From Perkinsus chesapeaki (lineage: Eukaryota > Perkinsozoa > Perkinsida > Perkinsidae): a DNA stretch of 28,436 nt. Under the pieces are notes generated by a model. That model saw only the letters and a program-made list of their open reading frames with translations, ran no database searches and was not told where the DNA came from. The stretch covers positions 1 to 28,436 of the forward strand of contig JAAPAO010000473.1 in NCBI GenBank assembly GCA_013115145.1, given 5' to 3'. Position 1 is the stretch's first letter. Each line of letters begins with the position of its first letter. Below, piece after piece: positions 11,137 to 20,843 of the stretch. The translations under genes and the position numbers were made by a program.

Positions 11137-12459
11137 TTACACTGTACCGGCGATAATCTGCTGGATTAGGGAACCAATACAGAGTGGCAGTAGGCAAAGA
11201 GCAACTATGCACAGAGCCAGGGCGAGGTAGAAAGTGACCCCTTTCTTAGAACCCGTCTTCTTTATCATCATCAAGTATAGGAAGGACGGCATAATGTAGG
11301 CAATAGTGTTTGAGCCAACAATACCAACGAAGGAAAATGTAACGCCGAGAGAGTGAACCGCAATAGCCACGGCCATGGGCACTAGTTGGCAGAGAGCGGC
11401 TACGGTGTAGAATACAATGTTGGCCTTCCTGCGACCTCTTATAGTCTTACCGCGTGTAACCAGAACCATAGCCGACCTCACGATGGGAACTACTTGGAGA
11501 GCATAGGAACATAACACACCTATTGATAGAGCAACATAGCCTATCTGGACTGGGATGTTGTTCTGGAAATCGATGTTCTGAAGGTAGTTCGGTTCAACGT
11601 GGAAGCCAAATGTCAGATACGGGAAGATTACTGCGGGTAAGAATATAATAAAGCCAGTGAGCTCCGCTGACACCGCCACTATATCCAACTTTTTCTGGGT
11701 GCGATCTTTCATATCAGTGGCACAGGGGAACATGTTCTCATGGCAAGTAAAAGCGAATATGAATACGGGTAGCTTGGCGAGAACGTTGGTAAAGGAGGAC
11801 TGAGCGGGGATGCCAACAGAGTCGTCACCGGCATCAACATCGCTATAGATACATCCTAGAATGACACAGTACGTAATAGTAACCAGCGCAAGTACGTTAG
11901 CGAACGTCGTAGACTTCAAGTTCTTGGCCATGCAAGTGGGGGCCATCGCCAACGCAGCTGCTACGATGACGAGAGCTCGTACAGTAGACTGACTGAAGTC
12001 GGTACCACTCCAAAAGACTAGAAGCATCGACATCATATCACCGGCAACTTGCAGGTAGGATACAGCCACACCAGCACACTTAACAATTACAACAATGTCC
12101 ACCACGAGCTTGACCCATGGACAGTAGGCCTCGGAAACTGTGTACCAGCTCACTTGTCGGTCCTTGGACTTCATAGACAGACAGTTCATCAGATGCAAGG
12201 CAAAAACAGCCATCACCGCGGAGAATGTCATCAAGACGAAGCCCAGGATCCAACCAGTGGCAGCGAAGGCCGAGGCGAGACCAAGGACGCCGGTACCGAT
12301 CATAGTGTTGGCGATGACTGACCACTCGGACAGCACGGTACCGGTAGGCTCATCGATGACATCTTCGCTGAGGCGCGGTTTGATACTATCAGGGGTGCTG
12401 AGCTGCGATGTTAGCACTGGAGGGCCTTCCTCGTGCGCGGCGACGGAAGCGCTGGTCAT
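11137..12459 (-). CDS. amino-acid transporter, AAAP/AVT family, copy A
   Basis: Probable proton- or sodium-coupled amino-acid transporter of the AAAP (Aa_trans, SLC32/36/38-like) superfamily in the plasma or vacuolar membrane. The protein is about 440 aa. After a hydrophilic N-terminus of about 45 residues comes the family's first-helix signature NTMIGTGVLGLASAFA. About 10-11 hydrophobic spans follow, including KCAGVAVSYLQVAGD, the helix ending FAFTCHENMF, and a C-terminal span VALCLLPLCIGSLIQQ. The ATG at 12459 is preferred because the frame extends 32 codons upstream to 12555 with hydrophobic, non-conserved residues absent from the paralog's aligned start. No intron interrupts it, unlike most neighbours. 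Copy B lies 279 bp upstream in the same orientation and is similar over nearly its whole length. Substrate cannot be read from the sequence. Confidence 0.92.
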   Translation of the reverse strand: MTSASVAAHEEGPPVLTSQLSTPDSIKPRLSEDVIDEPTGTVLSEWSVIANTMIGTGVLGLASAFAATGWILGFVLMTFSAVMAVFALHLMNCLSMKSKDRQVSWYTVSEAYCPWVKLVVDIVVIVKCAGVAVSYLQVAGDMMSMLLVFWSGTDFSQSTVRALVIVAAALAMAPTCMAKNLKSTTFANVLALVTITYCVILGCIYSDVDAGDDSVGIPAQSSFTNVLAKLPVFIFAFTCHENMFPCATDMKDRTQKKLDIVAVSAELTGFIIFLPAVIFPYLTFGFHVEPNYLQNIDFQNNIPVQIGYVALSIGVLCSYALQVVPIVRSAMVLVTRGKTIRGRRKANIVFYTVAALCQLVPMAVAIAVHSLGVTFSFVGIVGSNTIAYIMPSFLYLMMIKKTGSKKGVTFYLALALCIVALCLLPLCIGSLIQQIIAGTV

Positions 12460-12738
12460 AAGTAGTTCAAAAGAAAATGAGACTACCGAACAACAGGGGT
12501 AAGCTTTGATGATAGACAAGTCCACAATGAGATATAGAGGAATACAAAAACTCAATAAACAGTGTAGGAATGAAACTCGGTATAAGATTCACTTGACAAT
12601 AAAAGCTGCCTATGGGAGATCACCAAGACAAATACATGACTAGACAGAGCGACATGATAACTTTGCTGGACGCAGTCAGCTGCGGTGATCGCTAATGATA
12701 CAACCGCGAGGCATTCAACAGAAAAGGAGCGGATCCAG

Positions 12739-14031
12739 CTATATCTTACCAACTACTATTTGCTGGATCAAGGAGCCAACGCAAAGGGGGACCAAGGCCA
12801 GAGATACGACCAAGAGCAAGGCCGAAATGACGTACACAGGCCCCTTGCGCAGCGTGGTATCTCTGCGGTACATAGTACAGAACAAGAATGAAGGCATGAT
12901 GTAGGATATCGTATTCGAACCAATAATGCCAACAAACGAGAACGTAACGCCGAGAGACCTCACGCCAATAGCGGTAGCGATCGGAGCTAGCTGACATAAT
13001 ACAGCAATCGAGTAGAAGAGCACTCGACGCTTAGTGGGGTTTTCGACCTCCTTGTCACGGGTAACCAGAACCATAAGAGACCTGATAGTAGGGACGACTT
13101 GAAGGGTGTAAGAGCATAGAACTCCTACAGCCAATGCTACATAACCAATTTGTACAGGGATGTGACTAAGACTGATATTAAGCAAGAAGTTGGCCTTCGC
13201 CTCGGAGCCATAGGTAAGATAAGGGAAGATCACGGCCGGGAGGTACAGCGCCCACGCTGTGCTTTCGGCAGCTACAATGATGATATCTAGATTTTTCTGG
13301 GTACGATGTTTGAGATCATTGGCTGTTAAGAAGAGGTTCTGATGGCAGGTGAAGGCAAAAATAAATATGGGTAGCTTGGCCAGTACGGACATGATCGACG
13401 AATCGGATGGTACGCCAGCACTGTCATCGCCGGCGGTCACATCAGAGTAGACGACGCCCAAGATAACACAGAAGCCGATGGTTACAACAGCCATAACATT
13501 ATTAATAAAAGTACTCTTTACGCTCTTAGCCATACACATAGGTGCCATTAGCAAGCCACAAGCGGTAATGAAGAGGGCTCGCACTGTGAAGGGGTCCATG
13601 GTGGTAGAGCTCCAGTAGATGACAACAGATGACAATACGTCACCGGCAACTTGTAGATAGGAAACTGCTACACCAAAACACTTAACAACAATCGTTATGT
13701 CTACAATCCATTTAGACCAGGGAGCATAAGCCTCGGCGACAGTGTAGTAGCTGACATCGCGGTCAGGGAACCTCATAGATAGAACGTTGAGCAGGTGGAG
13801 ACTGAACAGAGCAAGGAAGCCGGCCACAGCCATAAGGACGAAGCCCAAGGCCCAGCCACTGCTGGCGAAGGCCGAGGCCAAACCAAGAACGCCGGTGCCG
13901 ATCATGCTGTTAGCCATGACGGACCAGCCAGATAAAATTGTACCACGGCGGTCTCTTTCGATAATAACAGGAGCCTTGCCGATGGACACTTCGCTACGGA
14001 TGCTACTCTCCTCTGGGATACTAGTGGACAT
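12739..14031 (-). CDS. amino-acid transporter, AAAP/AVT family, copy B
   Basis: Paralog of the downstream copy A and its likely tandem-duplication partner. About 430 aa, with NSMIGTGVLGLASAFASSG opening the first membrane span, KCFGVAVSYLQVAGD, FAFTCHQNLFLTANDLKHRT and the closing span LVPLCVGSLIQQIVVGK. The intronless frame opens 36 codons earlier at 14139, but those residues are a hydrophobic run without a counterpart in the family. A pyrimidine-rich stretch ending in AG lies about 22 bases before the ATG at 14031 (minus strand) and could be a trans- or cis-splice acceptor. The N-terminal tail differs most between copies; the membrane core is strongly conserved. Function is inferred from the family only. 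Confidence 0.92.
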   Translation of the reverse strand: MSTSIPEESSIRSEVSIGKAPVIIERDRRGTILSGWSVMANSMIGTGVLGLASAFASSGWALGFVLMAVAGFLALFSLHLLNVLSMRFPDRDVSYYTVAEAYAPWSKWIVDITIVVKCFGVAVSYLQVAGDVLSSVVIYWSSTTMDPFTVRALFITACGLLMAPMCMAKSVKSTFINNVMAVVTIGFCVILGVVYSDVTAGDDSAGVPSDSSIMSVLAKLPIFIFAFTCHQNLFLTANDLKHRTQKNLDIIIVAAESTAWALYLPAVIFPYLTYGSEAKANFLLNISLSHIPVQIGYVALAVGVLCSYTLQVVPTIRSLMVLVTRDKEVENPTKRRVLFYSIAVLCQLAPIATAIGVRSLGVTFSFVGIIGSNTISYIMPSFLFCTMYRRDTTLRKGPVYVISALLLVVSLALVPLCVGSLIQQIVVGKI

Positions 14032-14217
14032 GGGACAGAGGGTAGAACTGAGCCTGAAGGAAAAGCTCAATAGGAGGAACGATATCCTTATAAAGGCAAT
14101 AACATACTTAACGATATAGAATACAGTGACAAAAAGCAAAATATAATAGACCCGACCAAAACAGGTAGGTGAACAGATTTATGCACTCCAACGCAAATCC
14201 GACAATGGAAAAAAAGT

Positions 14218-15055
14218 TCACTTGCTCCAAGCAGCGTCCAGAGCCCGTCTTAGACTCTCCGCATTTTCCTCGGCGAAAGCACAGAAGATGACCTTGGAGG
14301 GCATAGGATGCGACTGCAGGTAGTTCAGGACCGTATCGACTGACACAATAGTAATTGGGGCCAGTAATAGCTGTGCTGTCTTCGTCATTTACCTGCTTGC
14401 TCGGATGCTAGATCTAAAGGGTAACCGTAAACACCAGTAGAGATACCGGGGAAGGCAAGGGACTCTATCTGATATGAGTATGAGTTTTCCATAGTATCCG
14501 AGGAGTCATACGTTATTCTCCGTAGCGAGCTCCAATGACGTCTGGTAACAGCTGCGCAAGAGCGCTGGTTCCGACTTGCTTCCACCGTGCCAGACCGGTC
14601 CCACGGTGTGGATTATACTGCCAAATGGATCATGGCAAATGGGCGGCTCGTTGACTTACTATTGACAATTTTTCAAATTAAAGGCCGGAGTGATTCTACT
14701 ATCTCCCGTCGGGCATCTCTTCGGGCCCTGGAATTCATGCTCACAGTAGCGTTTGAGCTCTGGCCCAGCCGCTCTATGAATGGCACCATCGACGCCACCA
14801 CCGCCTAGTAAGGAGGAGTTGGCTGAGAAAAGAGGAGTGTTATCTATTGTAAGATAATGTACCCTTCTTACCGGCATTAACGATGGCTTGGACACCGTCC
14901 AACTTGGTGATGTCGGCAACCACTACAGACACACGACTTTGCACGGATGGCATTGCATACAGATGAACTAATCGATCATGGAGCGTTACCCTACAGATAC
15001 TTTTGGCGTCACTTTCCCTATTGGAGCACCCCTCGAAGTTGGCTAAGGCTGCCAA
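14218..15055 (-). CDS. macro-domain protein (ADP-ribose hydrolase type), 5 exons
   Basis: Binds ADP-ribose and probably removes it from proteins or hydrolyses O-acetyl-ADP-ribose (MacroD-like). Exons, 5' to 3' on the minus strand: 15055-14872, 14822-14660, 14617-14512, 14468-14393, 14339-14218; introns are 49, 42, 43 and 53 nt. Phases close to 216 aa. Hallmarks in order: [14 protein letters not shown] then [20 protein letters not shown] (ligand-binding asparagines and glycine loop), [43 protein letters not shown] (second phosphate loop) and a C-terminal helix ending ALDAAWSK. The N-terminal 45 residues before the domain are not conserved, so an internal Met could be the true start. It lies head-to-head with the mucin-like gene and 187 bp upstream of transporter copy B. 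Confidence 0.93.
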
Positions 15056-15370
15056 GCATTTTTAACCAAACCATTTCTATGATAGGATCCATTTCTAGAG
15101 CAGCTTAGAACGTTACAGTAAATAGATACCGTAGGCCAAGTCAACACCCACTGTAATAGCTACCCGTTCACATGCCCAAAAAGCGCCGCCCATCGGCGAA
15201 GAAAAATTCTCGCTCGCCAAAAAATATGGCGCCATCGCCGCAAAATCGATCCGTTTGGGTCGCAAATGTTGTAATGGTTGCTAGTTGTACTGTAAGGCTC
15301 TCTCTGCTACTACAGGATTACTGTGATTGACTCTCCTCATAGGCCCCTTTTATTCAAGTTATATCCTCTA
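15056..15370. other. divergent intergenic region, macro gene / mucin-like gene
   Basis: Separates the starts of two divergently transcribed genes, so promoters for both should be here. A 52-codon plus-strand frame at 15172-15330 begins with a lysine/arginine-rich stretch (MPKKRRPSAKKNS) resembling a nuclear localisation signal, but has no other support. Pyrimidine tracts ending in AG at about 15315 and 15349 could be splice acceptors for the downstream 5' UTR. Confidence 0.5.
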
Positions 15371-16246
15371 ATGCATCTCGCTGCCATCGCATTGAGCTTC
15401 ATTGCCTCGATTGCTCTCCAAGGCTGTGGCCCTAGTAAGTCTACTCCCAAGACCACCGCTGCCCCTACTGCTACTAAAGCCGCTAATTCTACGACAACTT
15501 CATCAACCACCACTACCAGCACCACTCATACCACTACCACGTCTAGGAGGACCACTAGACCCCCTACCACCACTAGTACCACTACTACTAGGAGGACCAC
15601 TAGACCACCTACCACTACGAGTACCACTACTACTACTAGGAGGACCACTAGACCCCCTACCACTACGAGTACCACTACTACTACTAGGAGGACCACTAGA
15701 CCCCCTACCACTACGAGTACTGCTGATACCACTGAAACTCCCACTACCCAAACCGTCAGCGCTCCTTCTGTGTGGCCTACTACCATACCAGACTTGACCA
15801 CTATCCCTCTTCCGGACAACGTTGATGAGCGCCTTCAGCACGACTTCGATCGCATTCCTGAGTTGGCCGACCGTCTGAAGGCTACCCTAGAAGAGGCATC
15901 TAGACTAGGCGGTGCTGGCGAAATCCCGGACGTTGTTAAAAATCAGATTGACAACGCTTTCCAGATGGCACATGAGCTAGATTTTGATGTGAATGATGCA
16001 TCTGAAAGGATGGAAGGCCCAGGAAGCGGCATCTCTTTCCCGAGCTATGAGCACGTTTCGAAGGCATTCCCTCAGACTCAGTTTGATGTCGGCGTGCATC
16101 CCAGCATCAACCTTAAACCTCTGAGTCGCTCCGATTTCCCAAGTTACCGCGAAGTCTCGGAGGAACTACATGGTGCTCGCTCCGGGTGGCCGTCGGCCGG
16201 TCTCGGTCTATATCCCCACCGCAATCTTCGAGGGAGTCGCCAGTAG
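15371..16246 (+). CDS. secreted Thr-rich mucin-like protein
   Basis: Predicted secreted or surface glycoprotein of 291 aa; function unknown. The ATG at 15371 starts a classic signal peptide (MHLAAIALSFIASIALQGC). The frame is open upstream to about 15323 but without an ATG. Residues about 25-115 are almost entirely Thr/Ser/Pro with dibasic RRTTRPP blocks, repeated nearly four times, and would be heavily O-glycosylated. The C-terminal half (about residues 135-290) is different: acidic and helix-prone, with ERLQHDFDRIPELADRLKA, no Cys and no domain I recognise. It is intronless. Low-complexity surface proteins are common in protist parasites, but a structural or cyst-wall role is equally possible. 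Confidence 0.75.
   Translation: MHLAAIALSFIASIALQGCGPSKSTPKTTAAPTATKAANSTTTSSTTTTSTTHTTTTSRRTTRPPTTTSTTTTRRTTRPPTTTSTTTTTRRTTRPPTTTSTTTTTRRTTRPPTTTSTADTTETPTTQTVSAPSVWPTTIPDLTTIPLPDNVDERLQHDFDRIPELADRLKATLEEASRLGGAGEIPDVVKNQIDNAFQMAHELDFDVNDASERMEGPGSGISFPSYEHVSKAFPQTQFDVGVHPSINLKPLSRSDFPSYREVSEELHGARSGWPSAGLGLYPHRNLRGSRQ
15545..15720 (+). repeat. 45/48-bp tandem repeat coding Thr-rich units
   Basis: Unit boundaries at 15545, 15590, 15638 and 15686 give copies of 45, 48, 48 and about 35 bp. Each starts AGGAGGACCACTAGACC and ends in a variable ACTACT run. Copies 2-4 are almost identical at the DNA level; the 3-bp length difference is one Thr codon. This suggests recent expansion, and copy number may vary between strains. 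Confidence 0.9.
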
Positions 16247-16858
16247 GAGGCGGCAGTAGCCCACAAAGGCTTTATTAATGCGTCCATTGATGCTATGACA
16301 TACCATTCATGAGAGATATGGACGATTTCGTCCAAGCTGTAGACATCATTTACCCTGTTGCGTATTATTCGATTTGCCAATCCAATCTAACGATGATATA
16401 ACCCACCGTCACAATACCTCTCATACACACGTTTGCATTGTTTTTCAAATATTCCACTTAGTGGGCAGCTGAGTCCTACTGCATGCGCACGTTGTATTGA
16501 ACGAGCCGCGGTGAAATGATAAGGCGTTTAAGAGTGAGAACATATAATGTTAGGAATTCTCAGAAAAAATGTGACTTGTCGTCCAGACATATTCGGTGAG
16601 ACTCGTACCGTTTTTAAAGGACTCCTTAACAGAGAGTCAGGTTCCCCTAAGGGAGGATCTCTGCGGTTTGTAGCCCTCGAATCTCACCATTTCGTTTGTG
16701 TCTAATAGACTCTGGGATGCGGCAGATCTTGGAAGTGCATTTTAGTTGTAGCAAAACGCATAGTTGAGGCATGCCAAGATCGAATAAACCAGAGCGGCGG
16801 TCTAGTCTACCGGAGATGGCTACGTAGCGAATTAGTGGTTGGTGTCGGTGAGGAGTGT
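16247..16858. other. intergenic region upstream of the voltage-sensor phosphodiesterase
   Basis: No gene recognised. The frame used by the next gene stays open for about 140 bases before its first ATG (back to roughly 16710), so the upstream part may include 5' UTR or an unrecognised first exon. The rest shows only short random frames. Confidence 0.5.
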
Positions 16859-19800
16859 ATGTTGGTCAGGGTAGAGTTTTACAAGCGAAGGAGGAACGGC
16901 AGGTACAAGACGATACGCTCCATAATGCACTCGAGTATCTTCGAGAGCATTATGATCACTGCGTTGTTCTTGGCACTTTTCCTGCCAGATATATGGGTAA
17001 GGCAATGATTACGTTTTACGATGTTATAAAGTAGCCGACGGCTACTATCCGTTATACATTCTTTGAGCTAAACCGTAAGGAGGCAGGCTCTGCCTCAAGA
17101 GTGCACGGCACTCTGCCGGGCAGAGTGATGCTATTCAAGGCACGCCAATTGCGTCAGCTCAGCTGACTCAGCTGCTCCCATTTGATTTGTCCTTCAGAAC
17201 TAGGGGCATTTTCTCCATTTCTACTCCTTGCTTGTGCCTGGAGAACTCCTTAGTCCCCGAGAATCGCTTTCGTATGATGCTCGATAACTCTCGGGTGTCG
17301 TACCGTTGTCAACATGGGGGTGCGTAGTCGGGCCCTTCTTTAAGGTACTCATGGACATACCCGACAGCTACCGAGCCCTCGATGCCATCCTTGTCACCGT
17401 CTTCGGTCTCTTTGTGATCGAGATGTCTTTGATGTTTGCGGTGGCTCGTCGGTGGGGCCACTCGGTCACAGAGTTCTTCCGATGTCGGTTTCGAGCAGAT
17501 ACCTCTTCAGCTTCTTCTTCTGGATGGATCTATTAGGCGCCCTTTCATTGGTATTCGACATAAGTTGGGCCTTAGGGGACTCGGAAAGCTTCCTAGAAGG
17601 TGCTGTGAGTGAAATGTCCATCTCTCATCCGCTCCTACCAGTTAATTCCGGGATAGATCAGAATGTGGTTTTGCTGCGAGCGGCCCGCGCAGCCAAGCTC
17701 GGCGCGCGCGCTGGCCGAATAGCTCGGATTAGTAAGCTCCTAAGATGGATGCCGGGCATCGGTCGAGTGGAGGACAAAACCGCGGGCACTGCCGCAGTAG
17801 GCGCTCCCGACTGGATAGGAGGCGATCTGATTGCTCTGAGGTTCTCGGCACGAGGCTGATGAACGCACTGTCGACCAGAGTGGCACTTCTAGTGCTCGGG
17901 TTGGTCGTAGTGTTGCCATTCTTCGAGATAATCAAGTGAGAATCACCGGCACCAAAACTGCAATAATTTCGGACGAGTCAGATACCCAGAGCAAGACAAC
18001 TCGATGCAGGCGTGGGCTCAAACCTTCGCGACGATAACAGACGTTGAAGGCGCAAACGTTCTCGCATCACAGTAAAAGCCTTCCCTCAGCCTTAGCTGGT
18101 TCCATGAATCTGGCAGGGTATTCACGGACAGTCTATCCGAGTTCACACAGTTCTACACTAACCAAGACTACGCTCCCTTCTGGATGGAAATATCGGTCGG
18201 GGGAAGCACGATTTATTCGGAGACGCTCGCGCCGCTGCCGAAGAGGGTCTCGAACGAACTGTGGGCTCGGAGCTCAGCCAGCAACTCAGTGGACGTCACC
18301 CTCAAATTTGACTTCACCACCGTCAACAGAATCTCCTCCGCGATGTCCATAACACTTGTCGTAGGATAGCTTCGACAGCAGCTGAAAGCGTAGTTCAAGG
18401 TTACCGTGGTGCTGGTGATGCTGCTTGGAGCGACACTGCTCAGCAATAGCGTTTCACGGATCGTAAGGACACGTCGACGAGACTCCGGTATATGGTGGGA
18501 TTAGGTGCTGACGCCGCTTGAGAGTCTGTTCTTCCAAGTGCGATCGATGTCACAAACGATCTTCAAGACGGTCCATCACATAAGCCACGCTGCGGTAATC
18601 AAGAACCAAACTGATCGTCATCGAATACAACGACCGAGAACCGTGCTGATTCAGACGCTGCACGACTCTGAGGAGATCCTAGTGGAAGACGACGACATTG
18701 ATGATACCGAAGCCTTCATGTCCGAGGCCACAGTAGCTCCCATATAGTTGGTTATGGAGGAAGCCTGAGCAGGTCCTGGAGAACGTAGTTGGTCGGCTCA
18801 CGGCACTCTCGGCTGTATTCGTCTCGAAGCAGCCGGTGGACGCCGAAAGAATGAAGGAGCTCAAAAATGACGACTTGGCAGTGATCGATATGATAACCAG
18901 GAAAACTGTGGGAGTCGGCGGCAAGCTTTTCAAGTATAACATCCACGGTACAGGTTCGACATAGCGTATCGAATGAACACTATATGGAGGAGATAGAAGG
19001 TGTCCAGGCCACTTGTATAGATGACGCCAAGCGCCTTGCCTCAGAGCCGGATGGAGAGACAGCAGAGGAAATGGGAAAAGATGGGCAGCTCGACTTGCTA
19101 GTCTTGAACAGCTGGAACTTCAACGCATTGGCCAACACCGCCGAATACAACGTCTCAGCCTTAATGTTGGACCTCGATGACCTTAGTACATGACTACGAG
19201 CTCGTCAGGTACATTCTCCTTGGCTCACAGTTGTCACCTTACTACAAGCAATACCTTCGCAGAGGGACACTTGAGGTCTAAAGATATACCTGCATTGCCT
19301 AGAAGTAATGTGACCGTTTCAGGAATTTCTGAAGAAGGCCGAGGCCGAATACAAGGCGTGTCCGTACCACAACTGGAGGCACGCTGTCGATGTTACTCAT
19401 ACAGTTTTCATGTACGTATCTACGCCTCGGTGCCGCCGATGCCTCCATTACAGGTATCTATCGCTGAGCAAGAGTATGTCCTTCCTGCCTGGCATTGATA
19501 TGTTGTCTGTGCTCATTGCAGCCGTTGTTCATGACATCGGGCATCCTGGCCTGAACAACCCTTTCCTTATCGAGACTGGCCATGATCTCGCCATACGGCA
19601 AGCACGCATGTCCGTGCGTTTGAGCATGGCCGCCTGCAGATACAACGACAAGTCGCCGCTTGAGAACATGCACTGTGCCAAGTTTTTTGAGATTTGCCTG
19701 AACGAAGCCTCGAACGTTCTGTCGGAGCTGAGCACATCACAGTCGGGCGTTTGTTCGATTTGACGCCCGCCGGAATTCTGTTTGGCAGATACCGTGACGT

Positions 19801-20710
19801 GAGGCGGAATATCATCGAGTGCATTCTACACACAGACAATTCGCACCACTTCAAGATGGTGAAGGATTTGCAGGTGTTTTATCAACTCAACAAGGAGGTC
19901 TCCTCGGACCACAGTAACACCCGTCACTGTTAACGTAGTAGGTTATCGACGAAGGCTTCCAGAAGGATGAATGGTCAAGCGACTGTATCGCGCTGTATTC
20001 CGATGACGACGTAGAGCTCCTGTACGGGCTCCTGTGGCTGTGAGGGTTGCCTTTAGACCCGGCTCACGTTGATCCAACTTTACCTTCACGCGGCTGACAT
20101 CTCCAATCCTACGAAGCCATTCCCAATCTGTAAGGCGTGGGCTGATTTGATCCTTAATGAGTTCTTCTCCCAAGTAGGGACATTCAACACTCATTATTAT
20201 CCTCGAACTATTGTTTCAGGGCGACCTGGAAAAGTCCCAAGGGATCCCGGTGCAGATGCTGAACGATCGAGACAAAGTCTCCAGGCCGCACTCCCAGATA
20301 GGCTTCATCGAATTCCTGGTGGCCCCGCTAGTGCAGTTCCAGGTGAGCTGAGTTTGCATTGCTCTCTGTAATTCTCGGCAGATACAACTGTTCCCTTCAC
20401 TTTATGAATGCGGTCAGAACTTGGTTGACAACCTCTGTCATTGGAGCACCGAGTGGCTCGAGACAACAGATCCTCCGGTCGATGAAAGAGAGAAGGTGGA
20501 AGAGACAGACATTTTGGATAGCAGTGTGTGTGGCTCAGTTACTTGCTCGACTTCAAAAGGTGTCCAGTCTTTTCGACTTCCACAAGGAGATCAAGTTCAA
20601 CCAGCCAGTATGGCCGCCACGGGATCCGACCCGTGAGTAGGCTTAGGGTTACTCCTAAATGTAGCTCTGTTCCAGTGCATGACTCCAGTCATTGCTGTCT
20701 CAATAACTGA
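16859..20710 (+). CDS. voltage-sensor-like membrane protein fused to class I cyclic-nucleotide phosphodiesterase, 21 exons
   Basis: Predicted membrane enzyme hydrolysing cAMP or cGMP. Exons: 16859-16996, 17345-17451, 17499-17796, 17841-17935, 17982-18071, 18117-18360, 18394-18462, 18505-18732, 18773-18933, 18965-19151, 19201-19275, 19323-19411, 19454-19597, 19640-19741, 19789-19897, 19942-20010, 20057-20173, 20220-20342, 20382-20527, 20568-20632, 20676-20710. Phases close to 896 aa. Order: S1 (SIMITALFLALFLPDIW), S2, S3 (FFFWMDLLGALSLVFDI), and an S4-like helix at about 142-164 with a basic residue roughly every third position (RAARAAKLGARAGRIARI). Then a fifth helix (~190-212), about 110 probably external residues, another membrane helix (~326-340), and a PDE domain from ~520: PYHNWRHAVDVTHTVFM, HDIGHPGLNNPF, YNDKSPLEN, HAADISNPTKP, and HSQIGFIEF with the substrate glutamine. 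No pore motif is visible. The start and the 31-nt intron at 18934 are the weakest points. Confidence 0.91.
17081..17125. repeat. three abutting perfect hairpins in first intron of the phosphodiesterase gene
   Basis: 17081-17095 has 6-bp arms with a 3-nt loop. 17098-17114 has 7-bp arms with a 3-nt loop. 17111-17125 has 7-bp arms with a 1-nt spacer and shares bases with the second, so the last two are mutually exclusive foldings. They sit in the longest intron of the gene (16997-17344). Confidence 0.75.
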
Positions 20711-20843
20711 TACTAGCCTTTCGTTTACAGTTTGAACAAGTGGATTGCGACTTCACTCTTGGCAAGCCACCGAAGTAGGGTACTAGTTGTTGATGATGGT
20801 TGCATCACGCTGCGGCAACTAATAAACACAGCTACATTGTACA

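Noticed and set aside
15172-15330. 52-codon basic protein with a nuclear-localisation-like start
   Set aside because: Only composition supports it; it overlaps the expected promoter and 5' UTR of the mucin-like gene.
15401-15440. Bacterial-type lipobox in the mucin-like signal peptide
   Set aside because: LQGC fits loosely, but the gene is eukaryotic and lipoprotein signal peptidase processing is not expected.
15503-15841. Gly/Ser-rich and Val-rich minus-strand frames
   Set aside because: Antisense readings of the Thr-rich tandem repeat.
19130-19210. Frameshift in the phosphodiesterase domain
   Set aside because: A 49-nt intron 19152-19200 with GT donor and AG acceptor restores the frame and the family spacing to the PYHN motif.
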